From: Deinococcus aestuarii
Lineage (GTDB): Bacteria; Deinococcota; Deinococci; Deinococcales; Deinococcaceae
Reading direction: 5' to 3'
DNA: 64,000 nt
NCBI RefSeq assembly: GCF_018863415.1
Contig: NZ_JAHKSN010000004.1
Span: forward strand, 137,501-201,500
Part shown: positions 1 through 14,140 of the stretch, one piece after another
Layout of the letters: every line of letters starts with the position of its first letter
Position numbering within the stretch: the stretch's first letter is position 1
Notes under the pieces: model-generated
What the model was told of the DNA's origin: nothing
Seen by the model: only the letters and a program-made list of their open reading frames with translations
The model's database searches: none
Program-made: the position numbers and the translations under genes

Positions 1-2
1 TC

Positions 3-407
3 GCGCGGCTGGCGGCTCCCACGGGTGACCTCGCCCCCGCCCTGGAGCGCGTCTTTCAGGCCATGCGGTCGCATCCCTTCCTGATCGCGGGCACCGGGCG
101 GCTCGACACCACCCTGATGCCCCTCGTCCCCGGTCTCGCCGCCAAGATGGGCGCGGAGGCGTTCTACGGGCTGGCGCTGCGGGAGACGCCACGCGGGCCC
201 CTGGGCATCGCCTTCAAGATCATGGACGGCGGCGAACGGGCCCGCCCCCACGTCACGCTCGCCGTGCTGCGGGAGTTGGGCGTGCCCGTCACGGAGGAGC
301 TGCGCGCCCTCGCCCCCACCACCCTGCATAACTGGGCGGGGCGGGAGGTGGGGGCGGTGGGAGTGGAGCTGGGCCTGGAGTGGGCGGAGCGGAACCCGGC
401 TGGATAA
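3..407 (+). CDS. L-asparaginase II family protein, C-terminal part (5' end outside window)
   Basis: The reading frame is open from base 3, so the gene starts upstream of the window. The visible 134 residues contain the segments GTGRLDT, KMGAEAFYGLAL and GIAFKIMDGG, which are typical of the C-terminal half of the asparaginase II family (PF06089 type). This family hydrolyses asparagine to aspartate and ammonia and is unrelated to the AnsA/AnsB fold. The frame ends at a TAA at 405-407. A compact hairpin with a T-run follows at 448-469 and fits as its terminator. The next gene is convergent. Activity cannot be judged because the N-terminal part is missing. Confidence 0.85.
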   Translation, partial: ARLAAPTGDLAPALERVFQAMRSHPFLIAGTGRLDTTLMPLVPGLAAKMGAEAFYGLALRETPRGPLGIAFKIMDGGERARPHVTLAVLRELGVPVTEELRALAPTTLHNWAGREVGAVGVELGLEWAERNPAG

Positions 408-447
408 TTTGACACGGACCGTATAAGACGCTATCTTCTTTCCATCA

Positions 448-469
448 CCGCCCGAGAGGCGGCTTTTTT
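448..469 (+). terminator. Intrinsic terminator of the asparaginase gene
   Basis: CCGCC (448-452) pairs with GGCGG (458-462) around a 5-base loop, followed by C and six T (464-469). The T-run contains the last bases of the convergent oligopeptidase B gene, so the two transcripts end on top of each other. Confidence 0.7.
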
Positions 470-2573
470 ATTGCCTCTCCTCCCCCACGTCCTGCGTCCC
501 TCGCCCCACCTCCCCCAACCTCCCCTCCACCGCCGCCAGCGCGAAGGCGTATTCCTCGGCCTCCTCGTTCAGGGCGTCGTAGCGCCCGCTGGAGCCGCCG
601 TGTCCGGCGCCGAAGTTGGTCTTGAGGACCAGGACGCCGCTGCCGGGGGCGGCCAGGTCGCGCAACCGGGCGACGTACTTGGCGGGCTCCCAGTAGGCGA
701 CGCGGGGGTCGTTCAGGCCGGTCGAGACGAAGAGGTGGGGGTAGGTTCCGGGCACGAGGTTGTCGTAGGGGCTGTATCCCCGCATGGTGGCGTAGGCGTC
801 CGGATCCCCCGGGTTGCCCCACTCGTCGTACTCGCCCGTCGTGAGGGGGATGGAGGCGTCGAGCATGGTGGAGAGCACGTCCACGAAGGGCACCCCCACG
901 AAGGCGGCGCGGAAGAGCCCCGGGCGCAGGTTGACGGCGGCGGCGGTGAGCAGTCCCCCCGCGCTGCTGCCCATCGCCACGAGGTCGCTCGCCACGCCCT
1001 CCGCCTTCAGGTGTTCGGCGGCGGCCAGAAAATCGGTGAAGGTGTTCATCTTGTGTCCCAGCCGCCCGGCGTCGTACCAGCGGCGACCCAGCTCGGACCC
1101 GCCCCGGATGTGCGCGATGGCCCAGACCCAGCCCCGGTCGAGCAGCGGGAGGCGCGTCGGGCGGAACTCGGGGTCGGTGGGGTAGCCGTAGCTGCCGTAG
1201 CCGTACAGCAGCGTGGGAGCGGGCAGGCCGGTGTCGCGGCGCCGCACGAGGCTGACGGGCACGCGCTCGCCGTCGGGTGCGGTCCCCCAGCTCTGCTCGG
1301 CCACGTACCGCGCCGGGTCGTAGTTCGGGACGGGCGTCGCCTTGACGAGCGTGGTCTCCAGGGTGTTCAGGTCGAGGTCGCGGTCTTCGGCGGGCCGGGT
1401 CAGGCTGGTGTAGGCGATGCGAGCCGCAGCCGTGCCGAAGACGTGGTTCGGGCCGATGCGGACGGTGTAGCTCGCCTCAGAGAACTCCACGCGGCGGGCC
1501 TCGCCGTACCCTCCGGCCATCCTGGGCAGCACCCACAGCCGCGTGAAGCCGCTCTGACGACCCGACACGAGCAGGTGCGAGGCGAACAGATGCATCCCGG
1601 TCAGGTAACGCGCCGGGTCGTGGGACAGCACGCCCCCGGCGTCCTCCCAGGTCAGGCCCTCCCTCTTCGGCAACCGCACCAGCCGGAACTCGGTCGCGCC
1701 CCCCTGGTTGGTGAGGGCGAGCCAGTGATCGCCGCCGTCCGTCACCGCGTATTCGACGCCGCGCTCGCGGGGCAGGATCACCCGTGGTCGTCCCCCAGGC
1801 TCGCGCACGTCCAGGTCGTGCCACTCGGCCGTGACCCCGGCCCCGCTGACGACGAGCAGGGTTTCGCCGTTCTCGGAGAGGTGGGCCACCGCGCGGAAGG
1901 TGGGGTCGTTCTCCTGATACAGCAGCTCGTCGGCGTCCTGGGGCCCGCCGAGGGTGTGTCTCCAGAGTTCGGAGGGCCGCTGCGTCCCGTCGTCCCGGCC
2001 ATAGAAGAGGTGCGAGCCGTCCGCGCCCCAGTCGAGCGTCCAGCCGTTCACGCCGGTCAGCGGCGGCTCGGCCAGTTCACCCGTCTGGGTGTCCAGCACG
2101 CGCAGCTCGAACACCTCCTGCCCGGTCACGTCGAGGAGGTAGGCCCAGAGGCGCCCGTCGGGGCTGGGGCGGGCCGCGTACACCCAGACGTTGGCGTGGC
2201 CCTCGCGCTCGGCGAGGAGGTTGAGGTCGAGGAGGACCTTTGCCCCACCCCCGGACACGGGGCGGCGCAGGAGGAGGGGGTGGGCCCGGCCCTCCTCGGT
2301 GCGGGTGAGGTAGAGCCAGTCGCCCTCGCGCACGGGGGCGCCCTCGTCGCGCTCCTGCACGTGCGAGAGGAGGTCCTGGGAGAGGGCCCGCTGCATCTCC
2401 CGCAGGGGCGCCATCACCTCACCCAGATGGGCGTTCTCGGCGTTCAGGTACGCCCGCACCTCGGGGTCGGCCCTGCCCTGGGTCTTGAGCCAGTGGTAGC
2501 TGTCCGGGCGGTCCTCGCCGTGCAGGGAATGCGTGACGGGCTTCTTCGCGGCGCGGGGCGGGGTGGGGGCCAT
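468..2573 (-). CDS. ptrB: Oligopeptidase B / prolyl oligopeptidase family serine peptidase (S9A)
   Basis: A 701-residue protein, the usual length for oligopeptidase B, which cleaves short peptides after basic residues in the cytoplasm. The N-terminal two thirds form the seven-bladed propeller region, beginning with the HSLHGEDRPDSYHWL-type segment. The C-terminal alpha/beta hydrolase domain carries GSSAGG with the catalytic Ser near residue 537, GLNDPRV with the Asp near 622, and GAGHGG with the His near 658. No signal peptide is seen. The start is fixed by a TANNNT -10 box (2579-2584) five bases before the ATG, which implies leaderless translation. The gene is divergent from the serine hydrolase at 2608. 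Confidence 0.93.
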   Translation of the reverse strand: MAPTPPRAAKKPVTHSLHGEDRPDSYHWLKTQGRADPEVRAYLNAENAHLGEVMAPLREMQRALSQDLLSHVQERDEGAPVREGDWLYLTRTEEGRAHPLLLRRPVSGGGAKVLLDLNLLAEREGHANVWVYAARPSPDGRLWAYLLDVTGQEVFELRVLDTQTGELAEPPLTGVNGWTLDWGADGSHLFYGRDDGTQRPSELWRHTLGGPQDADELLYQENDPTFRAVAHLSENGETLLVVSGAGVTAEWHDLDVREPGGRPRVILPRERGVEYAVTDGGDHWLALTNQGGATEFRLVRLPKREGLTWEDAGGVLSHDPARYLTGMHLFASHLLVSGRQSGFTRLWVLPRMAGGYGEARRVEFSEASYTVRIGPNHVFGTAAARIAYTSLTRPAEDRDLDLNTLETTLVKATPVPNYDPARYVAEQSWGTAPDGERVPVSLVRRRDTGLPAPTLLYGYGSYGYPTDPEFRPTRLPLLDRGWVWAIAHIRGGSELGRRWYDAGRLGHKMNTFTDFLAAAEHLKAEGVASDLVAMGSSAGGLLTAAAVNLRPGLFRAAFVGVPFVDVLSTMLDASIPLTTGEYDEWGNPGDPDAYATMRGYSPYDNLVPGTYPHLFVSTGLNDPRVAYWEPAKYVARLRDLAAPGSGVLVLKTNFGAGHGGSSGRYDALNEEAEEYAFALAAVEGRLGEVGRGTQDVGEERQ

Positions 2574-2578
2574 GCCCG

Positions 2579-2584
2579 AGCGTA
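2579..2584 (-). promoter_or_regulatory. -10 box (TACGCT) of ptrB, leaderless
   Basis: TACGCT on the minus strand lies five bases upstream of the ptrB ATG, so the transcript probably begins at or next to the start codon. Confidence 0.6.
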
Positions 2585-2595
2585 TCAGGGGGCGC

Positions 2596-2601
2596 TACCC
2601 T
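2596..2601 (+). promoter_or_regulatory. -10 box (TACCCT) of the serine hydrolase gene, leaderless
   Basis: TACCCT is six bases before the ATG at 2608. It is back to back with the ptrB -10 box, so two divergent leaderless promoters share a 34-base interval. Confidence 0.6.
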
Positions 2602-2607
2602 GACCCC

Positions 2608-3651
<1,044 letters not shown>

Positions 3652-3679
3652 GGCCTCGGCGTTTGCCAATTCCCGGTCC

Positions 3680-4762
<1,083 letters not shown>

Positions 4763-4802
4763 GGTCGGGGCCTCCTTGGGATGATGCTGGGGGGGGGACC
4801 GC

Positions 4803-7608
<2,806 letters not shown>

Positions 7609-7619
<11 letters not shown>

Positions 7620-8838
7620 GGGCCACGTTCAGCGCGAACACCCCGGTCGAGGGCCGGGGGTCAATCCCGGCGAGGACGGGCCGCGTCTCCCGCCCACCCG
7701 CGAGCAGGCCCAGGGTCGTGCCGGGGTAGTAGAAGCCCAGAATCTGCGGGTGGGTCATCCCCTGGCGCGCGAGGCCCAGCGCCCCGTACTGCGAGAGGCC
7801 CACCCCGTGCCCGGCCCCGAAGCCCTCGACGACGAGGGGCGTGCCGGGGCCGACCGGGCCGCCGAGGGTCGCCCGGCTGCTCGTCCCTCCGAGCGCGCGG
7901 ACGAAGCCCCCCGCGTTCGCCCCGGAGAGCAGGGCCGTGCCCCCCGTGCCCGTGAGGGTGATCTCCTGTGCCCGGCCCGACACGCTCGCGCGGGTGACCC
8001 GCACCGAGGTCAGGGCGCCCACCTGCACCCCGTAGCGGGCGGCGACCTCCTGCACGCGGGCGGCGGCGACCTCTAGCCGCCAGCGCGAGCGCGGCCCGCC
8101 CGCCGAGTAGGGGTCGGCGCGGGCGATCAGGTACGGCAGGTCGCGGCCCCAGACCTCCGCGCTCGACGCGGTGAAGCCCCCCGAGTCGCTGGAGAAGTAG
8201 GTGCTCGCGGGCCGGCCGTCAAAGGCGACGACCTCCCCGGCGGTCGCCCGGATCGCCGCGTCGGTGTTCGCGCGCTCGGCGCCCACGCCCCGGTAGACCT
8301 GGCAGCTCTCGGTGGCGCAGGTGTCGTAAGGCAGGGCCGGGTTCACCCGCGCGGCCACGTAGGTGCGCGCGATCACCGCCTGGGCGGCGAGGGCGGCGGC
8401 GGGCCAGGAAGGGGGCATCTCGGCGGGGACGACCCCGCGCAGGTAGTCCTCCACGTCGAGGACGTTGATCCCCTGCACCGCGCCGCGCTCGGCCCGCAGC
8501 AGCACCCCGCCCCGGTACGCCCGCCCGCCGATCTCCACGACGCTGCCCGGCGCGGGCGGCAGGTAGAGGGACGCGCTGCCCGCGTCCGCCCCGTTGAGGG
8601 TGAGGCTCGCGCCCCGCACGCCGACGGTCCACACGCTCGGGGAAGGCGCCGGGGCGGCGACCTCGGGCGCGGGCACCGGGGAGACGGGGGTCAGGCCCAG
8701 GCCGGGGGGGGTGACCGGGGGAGCCGGGGCCGGGGTGGGCACGCGCACGTCAAGCTGCGGGCCGCTCGAGACCAGCACCCTCACATTCAGCGCCCCCGCG
8801 CCCGAACCGAGCGCCAGCGCAAGCATCAAAAACCGCAT
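7609..8838 (-). CDS. SpoIID/LytB domain secreted protein
   Basis: A 409-residue protein with an N-terminal signal (MRFLMLALALGSGAGA), a Pro-rich linker, and a SpoIID domain in the second half (DVEDYLRGVVPAEMPPSWP, then AAQAVIARTY, and near the end GAGHGVGLSQYGA). SpoIID enzymes are lytic transglycosylases acting on denuded glycan; LytB-type relatives modify amidases. In a non-sporulating bacterium it is likely a cell-wall remodelling factor. The ATG at 8838 is chosen because it begins the signal peptide and a TATACT box lies ten bases upstream. It is the first gene of the operon with the LptD-like gene. Confidence 0.88.
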
Positions 8839-8848
8839 CTGCCCCGCG

Positions 8849-8854
8849 AGTATA
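8849..8854 (-). promoter_or_regulatory. -10 box (TATACT) of the SpoIID-LptD-like operon
   Basis: TATACT on the minus strand lies ten bases upstream of the SpoIID ATG. It is a near-perfect sigma-70 -10 element and would give a leader of only a few bases. Confidence 0.6.
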
Positions 8855-8959
8855 AGCGGCCTCCTCTGTACCCGGTCTGACAGGACCGTGAGAGGCGGCA
8901 CATCTTCCGAAACGGCCCAGGACGGCACGGTCGGGCGCCGCCGGGGCATCATGAGGGCC

Positions 8960-10126
8960 ATGAGCACGGGACGGGGGGGGGCGGGGCGCGTGTGGGCCCA
9001 CGTCGGGCAGGCCTTCGCGGAGACGGACTACGACGTGGTGGTTCTCGGCGCGGGGCGGATGGGCACGGCCTGCGCCCTGTTCCTGCGGCGGCTCGCCCCG
9101 GGCCTGCGCCTCCTGCTCGTCGAGCGCGGCGGCCTTCCCAACGAGGAGGGGGCGACAATCCTCGCGCCGGGGGTCTGGACCACCCTGGGCGTGCCGCCGG
9201 GCCGGGGGGGCGAGGCGCGGTGGGGGCGGGCCTTCCTCGCGGGCGGACTCGGGGACGCGCCCTTCCAGCCCCGGCCGCTGCTCGACCTCCACGCCCACGC
9301 GGTCCCGGGCGCAAGGTCCACCACCGGCACCCTGACCCGCTTCCCGGAAGCCGCCGCCCTGGTCCTCCCCACCGCCCTCCCCTTCGCGCGGGTGGACGAG
9401 GAGGCCGCGACCTACCGCCCCGGCCCGGTCGCCCTCGCCTGCGGGCAGGGCGCCGTGCGGGCGGGGGCCGACCTGCTGCTCAACACCCACGCGCACCTGA
9501 TCCCCGGCGGTGTCCGCCTCGACCGCCTGACCGTGACGAATACGCACGAGGTCGTCACCCACGAGACGCGCGAGGTGCGGGCGGGCGGGGTGGTCGTGGC
9601 GCTGGGCGCCGACGGTCCGCCCGCCGTCGAGCATGACCTCGGGGCGCACACCGCGCACGGGCGCGCGTACCGGCAGACGCCCCGGCTGAACGTCCCCAGC
9701 GATGACCGGACCCCCACCCTGCGCGCGGGCGGGCTGACCCTGCGCCCGGTGGGCGGCGGCTTCACCCTGATCCCGCCGGTCCACCACCGCGACCCGCAGG
9801 GCTACAGCCCGGCCGGGGGGCGGCTGACCGGCGTGCCCGTCGGCGTGCGGCGCGAGACGCTGGAGGACCTGATCGCCCTGATGGACGCGCTGCCGCCCCT
9901 CGCCACGGGGGCGCTGGAGGTGGGCCGCAGCCTCGCCGACGTGCCCGGAGCGTGGCTCGCGCTGCCGGGGGGACGGGCCGACGCTCCCCCCCTGCACGAG
10001 GAGGTCGCGCCCGGCGTCCACCTTCTCCTGGGCGGCCCGCTCGCGGACACGCTGGGGCTGGCGGTGGCCTACGACCTCGCGGCGCAGGTGGCGGGGGTGG
10101 AGGGGCGGCCGTGGGAGGGGGGGTGA
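8960..10126 (+). CDS. FAD-dependent oxidoreductase (DAO/DadA-like)
   Basis: A 388-residue protein with an N-terminal dinucleotide-binding fold (DYDVVVLGAGRMGTACALFL, GxGxxG) followed by an acidic end of strand 2 (VERGG). This is the pattern of the FAD-dependent amino-acid/amine oxidase family (DAO, glycine oxidase, DadA). The C-terminal part has the ALEVGRSLADVPGAWLALPGG region and ends LGLAVAYDLAAQ, as in the second FAD contact. The substrate cannot be assigned. The start is uncertain: ATGs at 8951 and 8960 are both possible, and no clear ribosome-binding site or TANNNT box decides between them. The gene is convergent with the GNAT gene that ends at 10140. Confidence 0.82.
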   Translation: MSTGRGGAGRVWAHVGQAFAETDYDVVVLGAGRMGTACALFLRRLAPGLRLLLVERGGLPNEEGATILAPGVWTTLGVPPGRGGEARWGRAFLAGGLGDAPFQPRPLLDLHAHAVPGARSTTGTLTRFPEAAALVLPTALPFARVDEEAATYRPGPVALACGQGAVRAGADLLLNTHAHLIPGGVRLDRLTVTNTHEVVTHETREVRAGGVVVALGADGPPAVEHDLGAHTAHGRAYRQTPRLNVPSDDRTPTLRAGGLTLRPVGGGFTLIPPVHHRDPQGYSPAGGRLTGVPVGVRRETLEDLIALMDALPPLATGALEVGRSLADVPGAWLALPGGRADAPPLHEEVAPGVHLLLGGPLADTLGLAVAYDLAAQVAGVEGRPWEGG

Positions 10127-10139
10127 GCTGGCCTTCCCG

Positions 10140-10664
10140 TCACAGCTCGATCCAGTACCGCCGGATGGGCTTGTCGTGGAAGTCCAGCACGAACTCCCCC
10201 TCCAGCGCCCCACCGTTCGCCTCGATGACGCGGCGGGAGGCGAGGTTGTCGGCGTCACAGGTGACGAGTACCCGGGTCAGGCCCAGCTCGCGGGCGCGGT
10301 CCAGCGCGAGCCGCAGCATCAGGGTGGCGTGCCCCTGCCGCCGCGCGGAGGGGCGCACCTCGTAGCCGATATGCCCGCCGAACTCCCGCAGCCGCCCGCC
10401 CAGGCGGTGGCGGATGCTGAGGCGGCCCAGGTACGTCTCCCCCTCCACCAGCCAGAGGACTTCCGAGTTCACGAACCCCTCCGGCGGGACGTTCGGCGGC
10501 TCGAAGCGGCGCAGGTGGGTCAGGAAGGTGCCGAAGTCGGCCTCCAGATCGTCTACCGACCAGGTGAGGGTGTCTCCCAAGCCGCTCCCGCTCGCCTGGG
10601 CTTCCCTTACCGCCTGGGTGAAGCTGGTTTTGTACCTCTCCGATGGGCGGACGAGTTCAGGCAT
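10140..10664 (-). CDS. GNAT family N-acetyltransferase
   Basis: A 174-residue acetyltransferase. The core GNAT pattern is visible: GHIGYEVRPSARRQGHATLML, in which R-x-x-G-x-A/G is the acetyl-CoA phosphate loop (here RRQGHA), then LGLTRVLVTCDADNLASRRVIEANGG. The N-terminal half resembles the group annotated as RimJ/RimL-like. The acceptor is unknown. A TACCCT box ends six bases before the ATG, which supports the start and leaderless translation. It is a single-gene unit, divergent from lipB. Confidence 0.85.
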   Translation of the reverse strand: MPELVRPSERYKTSFTQAVREAQASGSGLGDTLTWSVDDLEADFGTFLTHLRRFEPPNVPPEGFVNSEVLWLVEGETYLGRLSIRHRLGGRLREFGGHIGYEVRPSARRQGHATLMLRLALDRARELGLTRVLVTCDADNLASRRVIEANGGALEGEFVLDFHDKPIRRYWIEL

Positions 10665-10669
10665 GGCCC

Positions 10670-10675
10670 AGGGTA
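10670..10675 (-). promoter_or_regulatory. -10 box (TACCCT) of the GNAT gene, leaderless
   Basis: TACCCT on the minus strand is five bases before the ATG at 10664. Confidence 0.55.
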
Positions 10676-10781
10676 ATCAGCCGCGCCCGCTTCAACTCCG
10701 CACATCCACATTCACCACCCACCGTGGTCAATCCCCCCGCCAATCTCGCCTCCGGGCACCTTGGCTCCCCAAGGGGGGGCG

Positions 10782-10787
10782 TACAAT
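10782..10787 (+). promoter_or_regulatory. -10 box (TACAAT) of lipB-lipA, leaderless
   Basis: TACAAT is seven bases before the GTG start of lipB, a good sigma-70 -10 match with no room for a ribosome-binding site. Confidence 0.65.
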
Positions 10788-10794
10788 CCGGGGC

Positions 10795-11510
10795 GTGAGA
10801 GACGTTCCCTTCGACGTGCTGGACCTGGGGGTGCTTCCCTACCGGGAGGCGTGGGACGTGCAGCATGACGTTCACGCGCGGGTGGCAGGAGGCGGGCGGC
10901 CCACCCTGCTCCTCGTCGAGCATCCGCCCGTGCTCACCCTGGGCCGCAAGGCGAAGGAGGGCACCAACATCGTTGTGACGCGCGACTACCTCGCCGCGCA
11001 GGGGATCGAGGTGCTGGAGGTCGAGCGCGGCGGCGACGTGACGTACCACGGGCCCGGCCAGCTTGTCGCCTACGCGATCTTCCCGGTGGGGAGGCGGGTG
11101 CAGGACTTCCTGCGGCTCCTCGAACGGGCGGTGATCGTGACGCTGCACGACCTCGGCCTGCCCGACGCGCGGCCCAACCCCGGTTACGCGGGCGTGTACG
11201 TGGACCCTAGAACGGTCAACGGGCGCGAGTACGAGCAGAAGATCGCCTCCTTCGGGGTGGCGGTGCAGCGGAACGTGGCCCTGCACGGTCTGGCGCTGAA
11301 CGTCACCACCAACCTCGGGCACTTCGACCTGATCGTGCCCTGCGGCCTGAGCGGAACCCAGATGACGAGCGTGGAGCGGGAGTACGAGCTGCGCGGCATC
11401 GAGCGGACGGCGAGCATGGCTGAGGCGAGAAAGGCCCTTACTCGCGCCTTCCACACTACCTTCGAGAATTACGACTGGACGCTGCCGGAGCTGGCGGCGG
11501 GGAGAGGGAC

Positions 11511-11514
<4 letters not shown>
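10795..11514 (+). CDS. lipB: Octanoyl-[acyl-carrier-protein]:protein N-octanoyltransferase
   Basis: A 239-residue enzyme that moves octanoate from ACP to the lipoyl domain of target proteins, the first step of lipoate biosynthesis in the cytoplasm. The LipB signature [12 protein letters not shown] is intact. Lys149 (in EQKIASFG) and Cys183 (in [12 protein letters not shown]) are the catalytic Lys/Cys pair. The GTG start is fixed by the TACAAT box at 10782. The stop overlaps the lipA start by four bases (ATGA). Its donor, octanoyl-ACP, comes from the fab/acpP cluster at the end of the window, and one likely target is GcvH (Lys60) at 26214. Confidence 0.95.
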
Positions 11515-12491
<977 letters not shown>

Positions 12492-12503
12492 GGGGGAGGC
12501 ATT

Positions 12504-12535
12504 GAAGGGGCCGGGGCGTGGAGCTTCGGCCCTTC
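12504..12535. terminator. Hairpin between lipA and the convergent kinase gene
   Basis: GAAGGGGCCG (12504-12513) pairs, with one bulged G, with CGGCCCTTC (12527-12535). The T-run is weak (three T on the plus side), so it may serve both converging genes with low efficiency. Confidence 0.4.
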
Positions 12536-12540
12536 GCCGT

Positions 12541-13095
12541 TTACCGCTGCGTCATCCGGTCAAAAGCGCTGGGCCGCCGCCTTTCCTGCCAGGCGTGGAC
12601 CACCCTTCGCACGTTCCGGTCGAGCGGGTCGGTCGAGTCGATCTCCAGGTCGTACTCCCCGAAGGTGTGGACGGTCTCGAAGTCGCGCCGGGTATCGCCC
12701 ACGCGGCGGTCTCCACGGGCGAGTTCGCGCCGTTCCAGTTCGGGCAGCGGGCAGTGCAGGCCCACGAAGAACACGTCGAAGGGCGAGAGCAATTCCAGCA
12801 GGCGGTCCATCTGCTCACGCGACTCGACAATGAGGTCGACGACGAGGTTGTTTCCCGCCGACAGCAGCGCGGGGAGGCAGCGGTAAAACCCCTCGAAGAC
12901 CTGAGGACGCAGGGTCGCCCAGGCGAACACGCCGCCAGCGTCGGGGCGTCTCGGCAAAACGTCTGTGGTGAACAGAAAGAAGTCGAGGGAGAAGAACAGG
13001 AACGGCACGTCCAGCCTCTCCCGCACGTCGCGGCAGAGGGTCGACTTTCCGGCGCTCGATGCTCCGCCCACGAGGATCAGTTGACCTGCCGACAT
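12541..13095 (-). CDS. Chloramphenicol phosphotransferase-like P-loop kinase
   Basis: A 184-residue small kinase. The P-loop GGASSAGKST (residues 10-19) and the C-terminal run LARGDRRVGDTRRDFETVH...YDLEIDST match the layout of the chloramphenicol 3-O-phosphotransferase (CPT) family, which follows the same order with ARGDR, an HxxxxYDxEVDT motif and a lid. Deinococci are not chloramphenicol producers, so the acceptor is probably a different hydroxyl compound. Start at 13095 is chosen because the P-loop then falls at the usual position; an ATG at 13143 is possible. A 5-bp hairpin (13101-13114) lies directly upstream. Convergent with lipA. Confidence 0.75.
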   Translation of the reverse strand: MSAGQLILVGGASSAGKSTLCRDVRERLDVPFLFFSLDFFLFTTDVLPRRPDAGGVFAWATLRPQVFEGFYRCLPALLSAGNNLVVDLIVESREQMDRLLELLSPFDVFFVGLHCPLPELERRELARGDRRVGDTRRDFETVHTFGEYDLEIDSTDPLDRNVRRVVHAWQERRRPSAFDRMTQR

Positions 13096-13169
13096 GCGCC
13101 CTCCCAATCGGGAGAGAATCGCGCAGTTCGTCCGCCCCGACAAGGGGCACGGAACCCCGGTTTTGCGCC

Positions 13170-13175
13170 TAAGCT
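13170..13175 (+). promoter_or_regulatory. Candidate -10 box (TAAGCT) of the BadF-type ATPase gene
   Basis: TAAGCT lies 45 bases before the GTG at 13221, giving a leader of about 38 bases. No good -35 hexamer is visible at 17 bases. Confidence 0.35.
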
Positions 13176-13220
13176 TGGGGGGAAGATGCAGCTCCCCGTT
13201 CCACCTCCCGAAGGCCGCCC

Positions 13221-14102
13221 GTGATCCTCAGCATCGACATGGGGGCGAGCGGCACCAAGTGGGCGCTGTACACCGGGAGCGGGACGGCGGTTGCGGACGG
13301 TCGCCTGCGGCCCCTGACCGGCCACCTCTCGGCCCCGGAGGCGCGGCGGGAGATGACGGCGGCCCTCGCCGAGCTGCGCGCCGCCCTGCCGGTGGAGCCG
13401 TGTGCCGTGGTCGCGGGGGTGACAGGCCTCCAGACCGAGTTCCGACCCGGGCTGCAACAGGAATTGGGAAGCCTCTTTCGCCTGCCCCCCGAGCGGCTCC
13501 TCGTGACCGACGACCTGCACCTCGCCTACGCGGCCCACTTCACGCCGGGGGCGGGCACGCTCGTCTATGCCGGGACGGGCGCCGTCGCCTACCACCGCAC
13601 CGAGGGGGGGGAGGTCGTGCGCGCGGGCGGGTACGGCTACCTGATCGACGACCTCGGCGGCGCCTTCTGGCAGGGGCAGGTCGGTCTGCGGCGGGTGCTG
13701 CGCCAGCGCGAGGCCGGGCAGCCCGAGACCCGGCTCGCCCGACACGTCTTCGGGGCGCTCGGCACCCGCGAGTGGGGGGAGATCCGCTCGCTGATCTACG
13801 GGGAAGGTCGCGCCGCCGTCGCCCGCCTCGCCCCCGCCGTGTACGAGGCCGCCCGGCAGGAGGACCCCGACGCCCTCGCCATCCAGCGCCGCGCGGGGCA
13901 GGAACTCGCCCGGCTCGCCGAGGTGGTCCTGGGCCGCACCGGGCGGAACGCGCTCGCCACGGCGGGAGGGGCCTTCAATCCCCTCGTGCGGGAGGCCTTT
14001 CACGCCGGGCTCGCGCCGGGTGCGGTCACCGTCGTTCCCAGCGTGCCGCCCGTCTCCGGCGGCTTCACCCTGGGCCTGCCGCTGCTCGCCCCGCGCCCCT
14101 GA
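13221..14102 (+). CDS. BadF/BadG/BcrA/BcrD-type ATPase, probable N-acetylglucosamine kinase
   Basis: A 293-residue protein of the actin-like sugar kinase superfamily. The N-terminal phosphate-1 motif is SIDMGASGTKWAL, the adenosine/phosphate-2 region is YAGTGAVAYH, and GGYGYLIDDLGGAFWQGQVGLRR is the conserved signature of N-acetylglucosamine kinase-type BadF proteins; the C-terminal AGGAFNPLVREAF completes the nucleotide site. It probably phosphorylates an amino sugar during cell-wall recycling, but the exact substrate is not shown by sequence. A GTG start is used. It is convergent with zapE, with only 38 bases between stops. Confidence 0.82.
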   Translation: MILSIDMGASGTKWALYTGSGTAVADGRLRPLTGHLSAPEARREMTAALAELRAALPVEPCAVVAGVTGLQTEFRPGLQQELGSLFRLPPERLLVTDDLHLAYAAHFTPGAGTLVYAGTGAVAYHRTEGGEVVRAGGYGYLIDDLGGAFWQGQVGLRRVLRQREAGQPETRLARHVFGALGTREWGEIRSLIYGEGRAAVARLAPAVYEAARQEDPDALAIQRRAGQELARLAEVVLGRTGRNALATAGGAFNPLVREAFHAGLAPGAVTVVPSVPPVSGGFTLGLPLLAPRP

Positions 14103-14140
14103 CCCTCACAGCGGTGGCCGGACAGAGCGAGCAACCGCGA

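Noticed and set aside
471..2603. Open frame of 710 codons antisense to ptrB
   Set aside because: It is a GC-rich shadow: low-complexity Val/Gly/Arg composition, no domains, and the opposite strand has a complete oligopeptidase B with catalytic residues and promoter.
12541..13095. Adenylylsulfate kinase or shikimate kinase for the small P-loop protein
   Set aside because: The C-terminal ARGDR and YD-x-E-x-DT blocks fit the CPT family better than either of these kinases.
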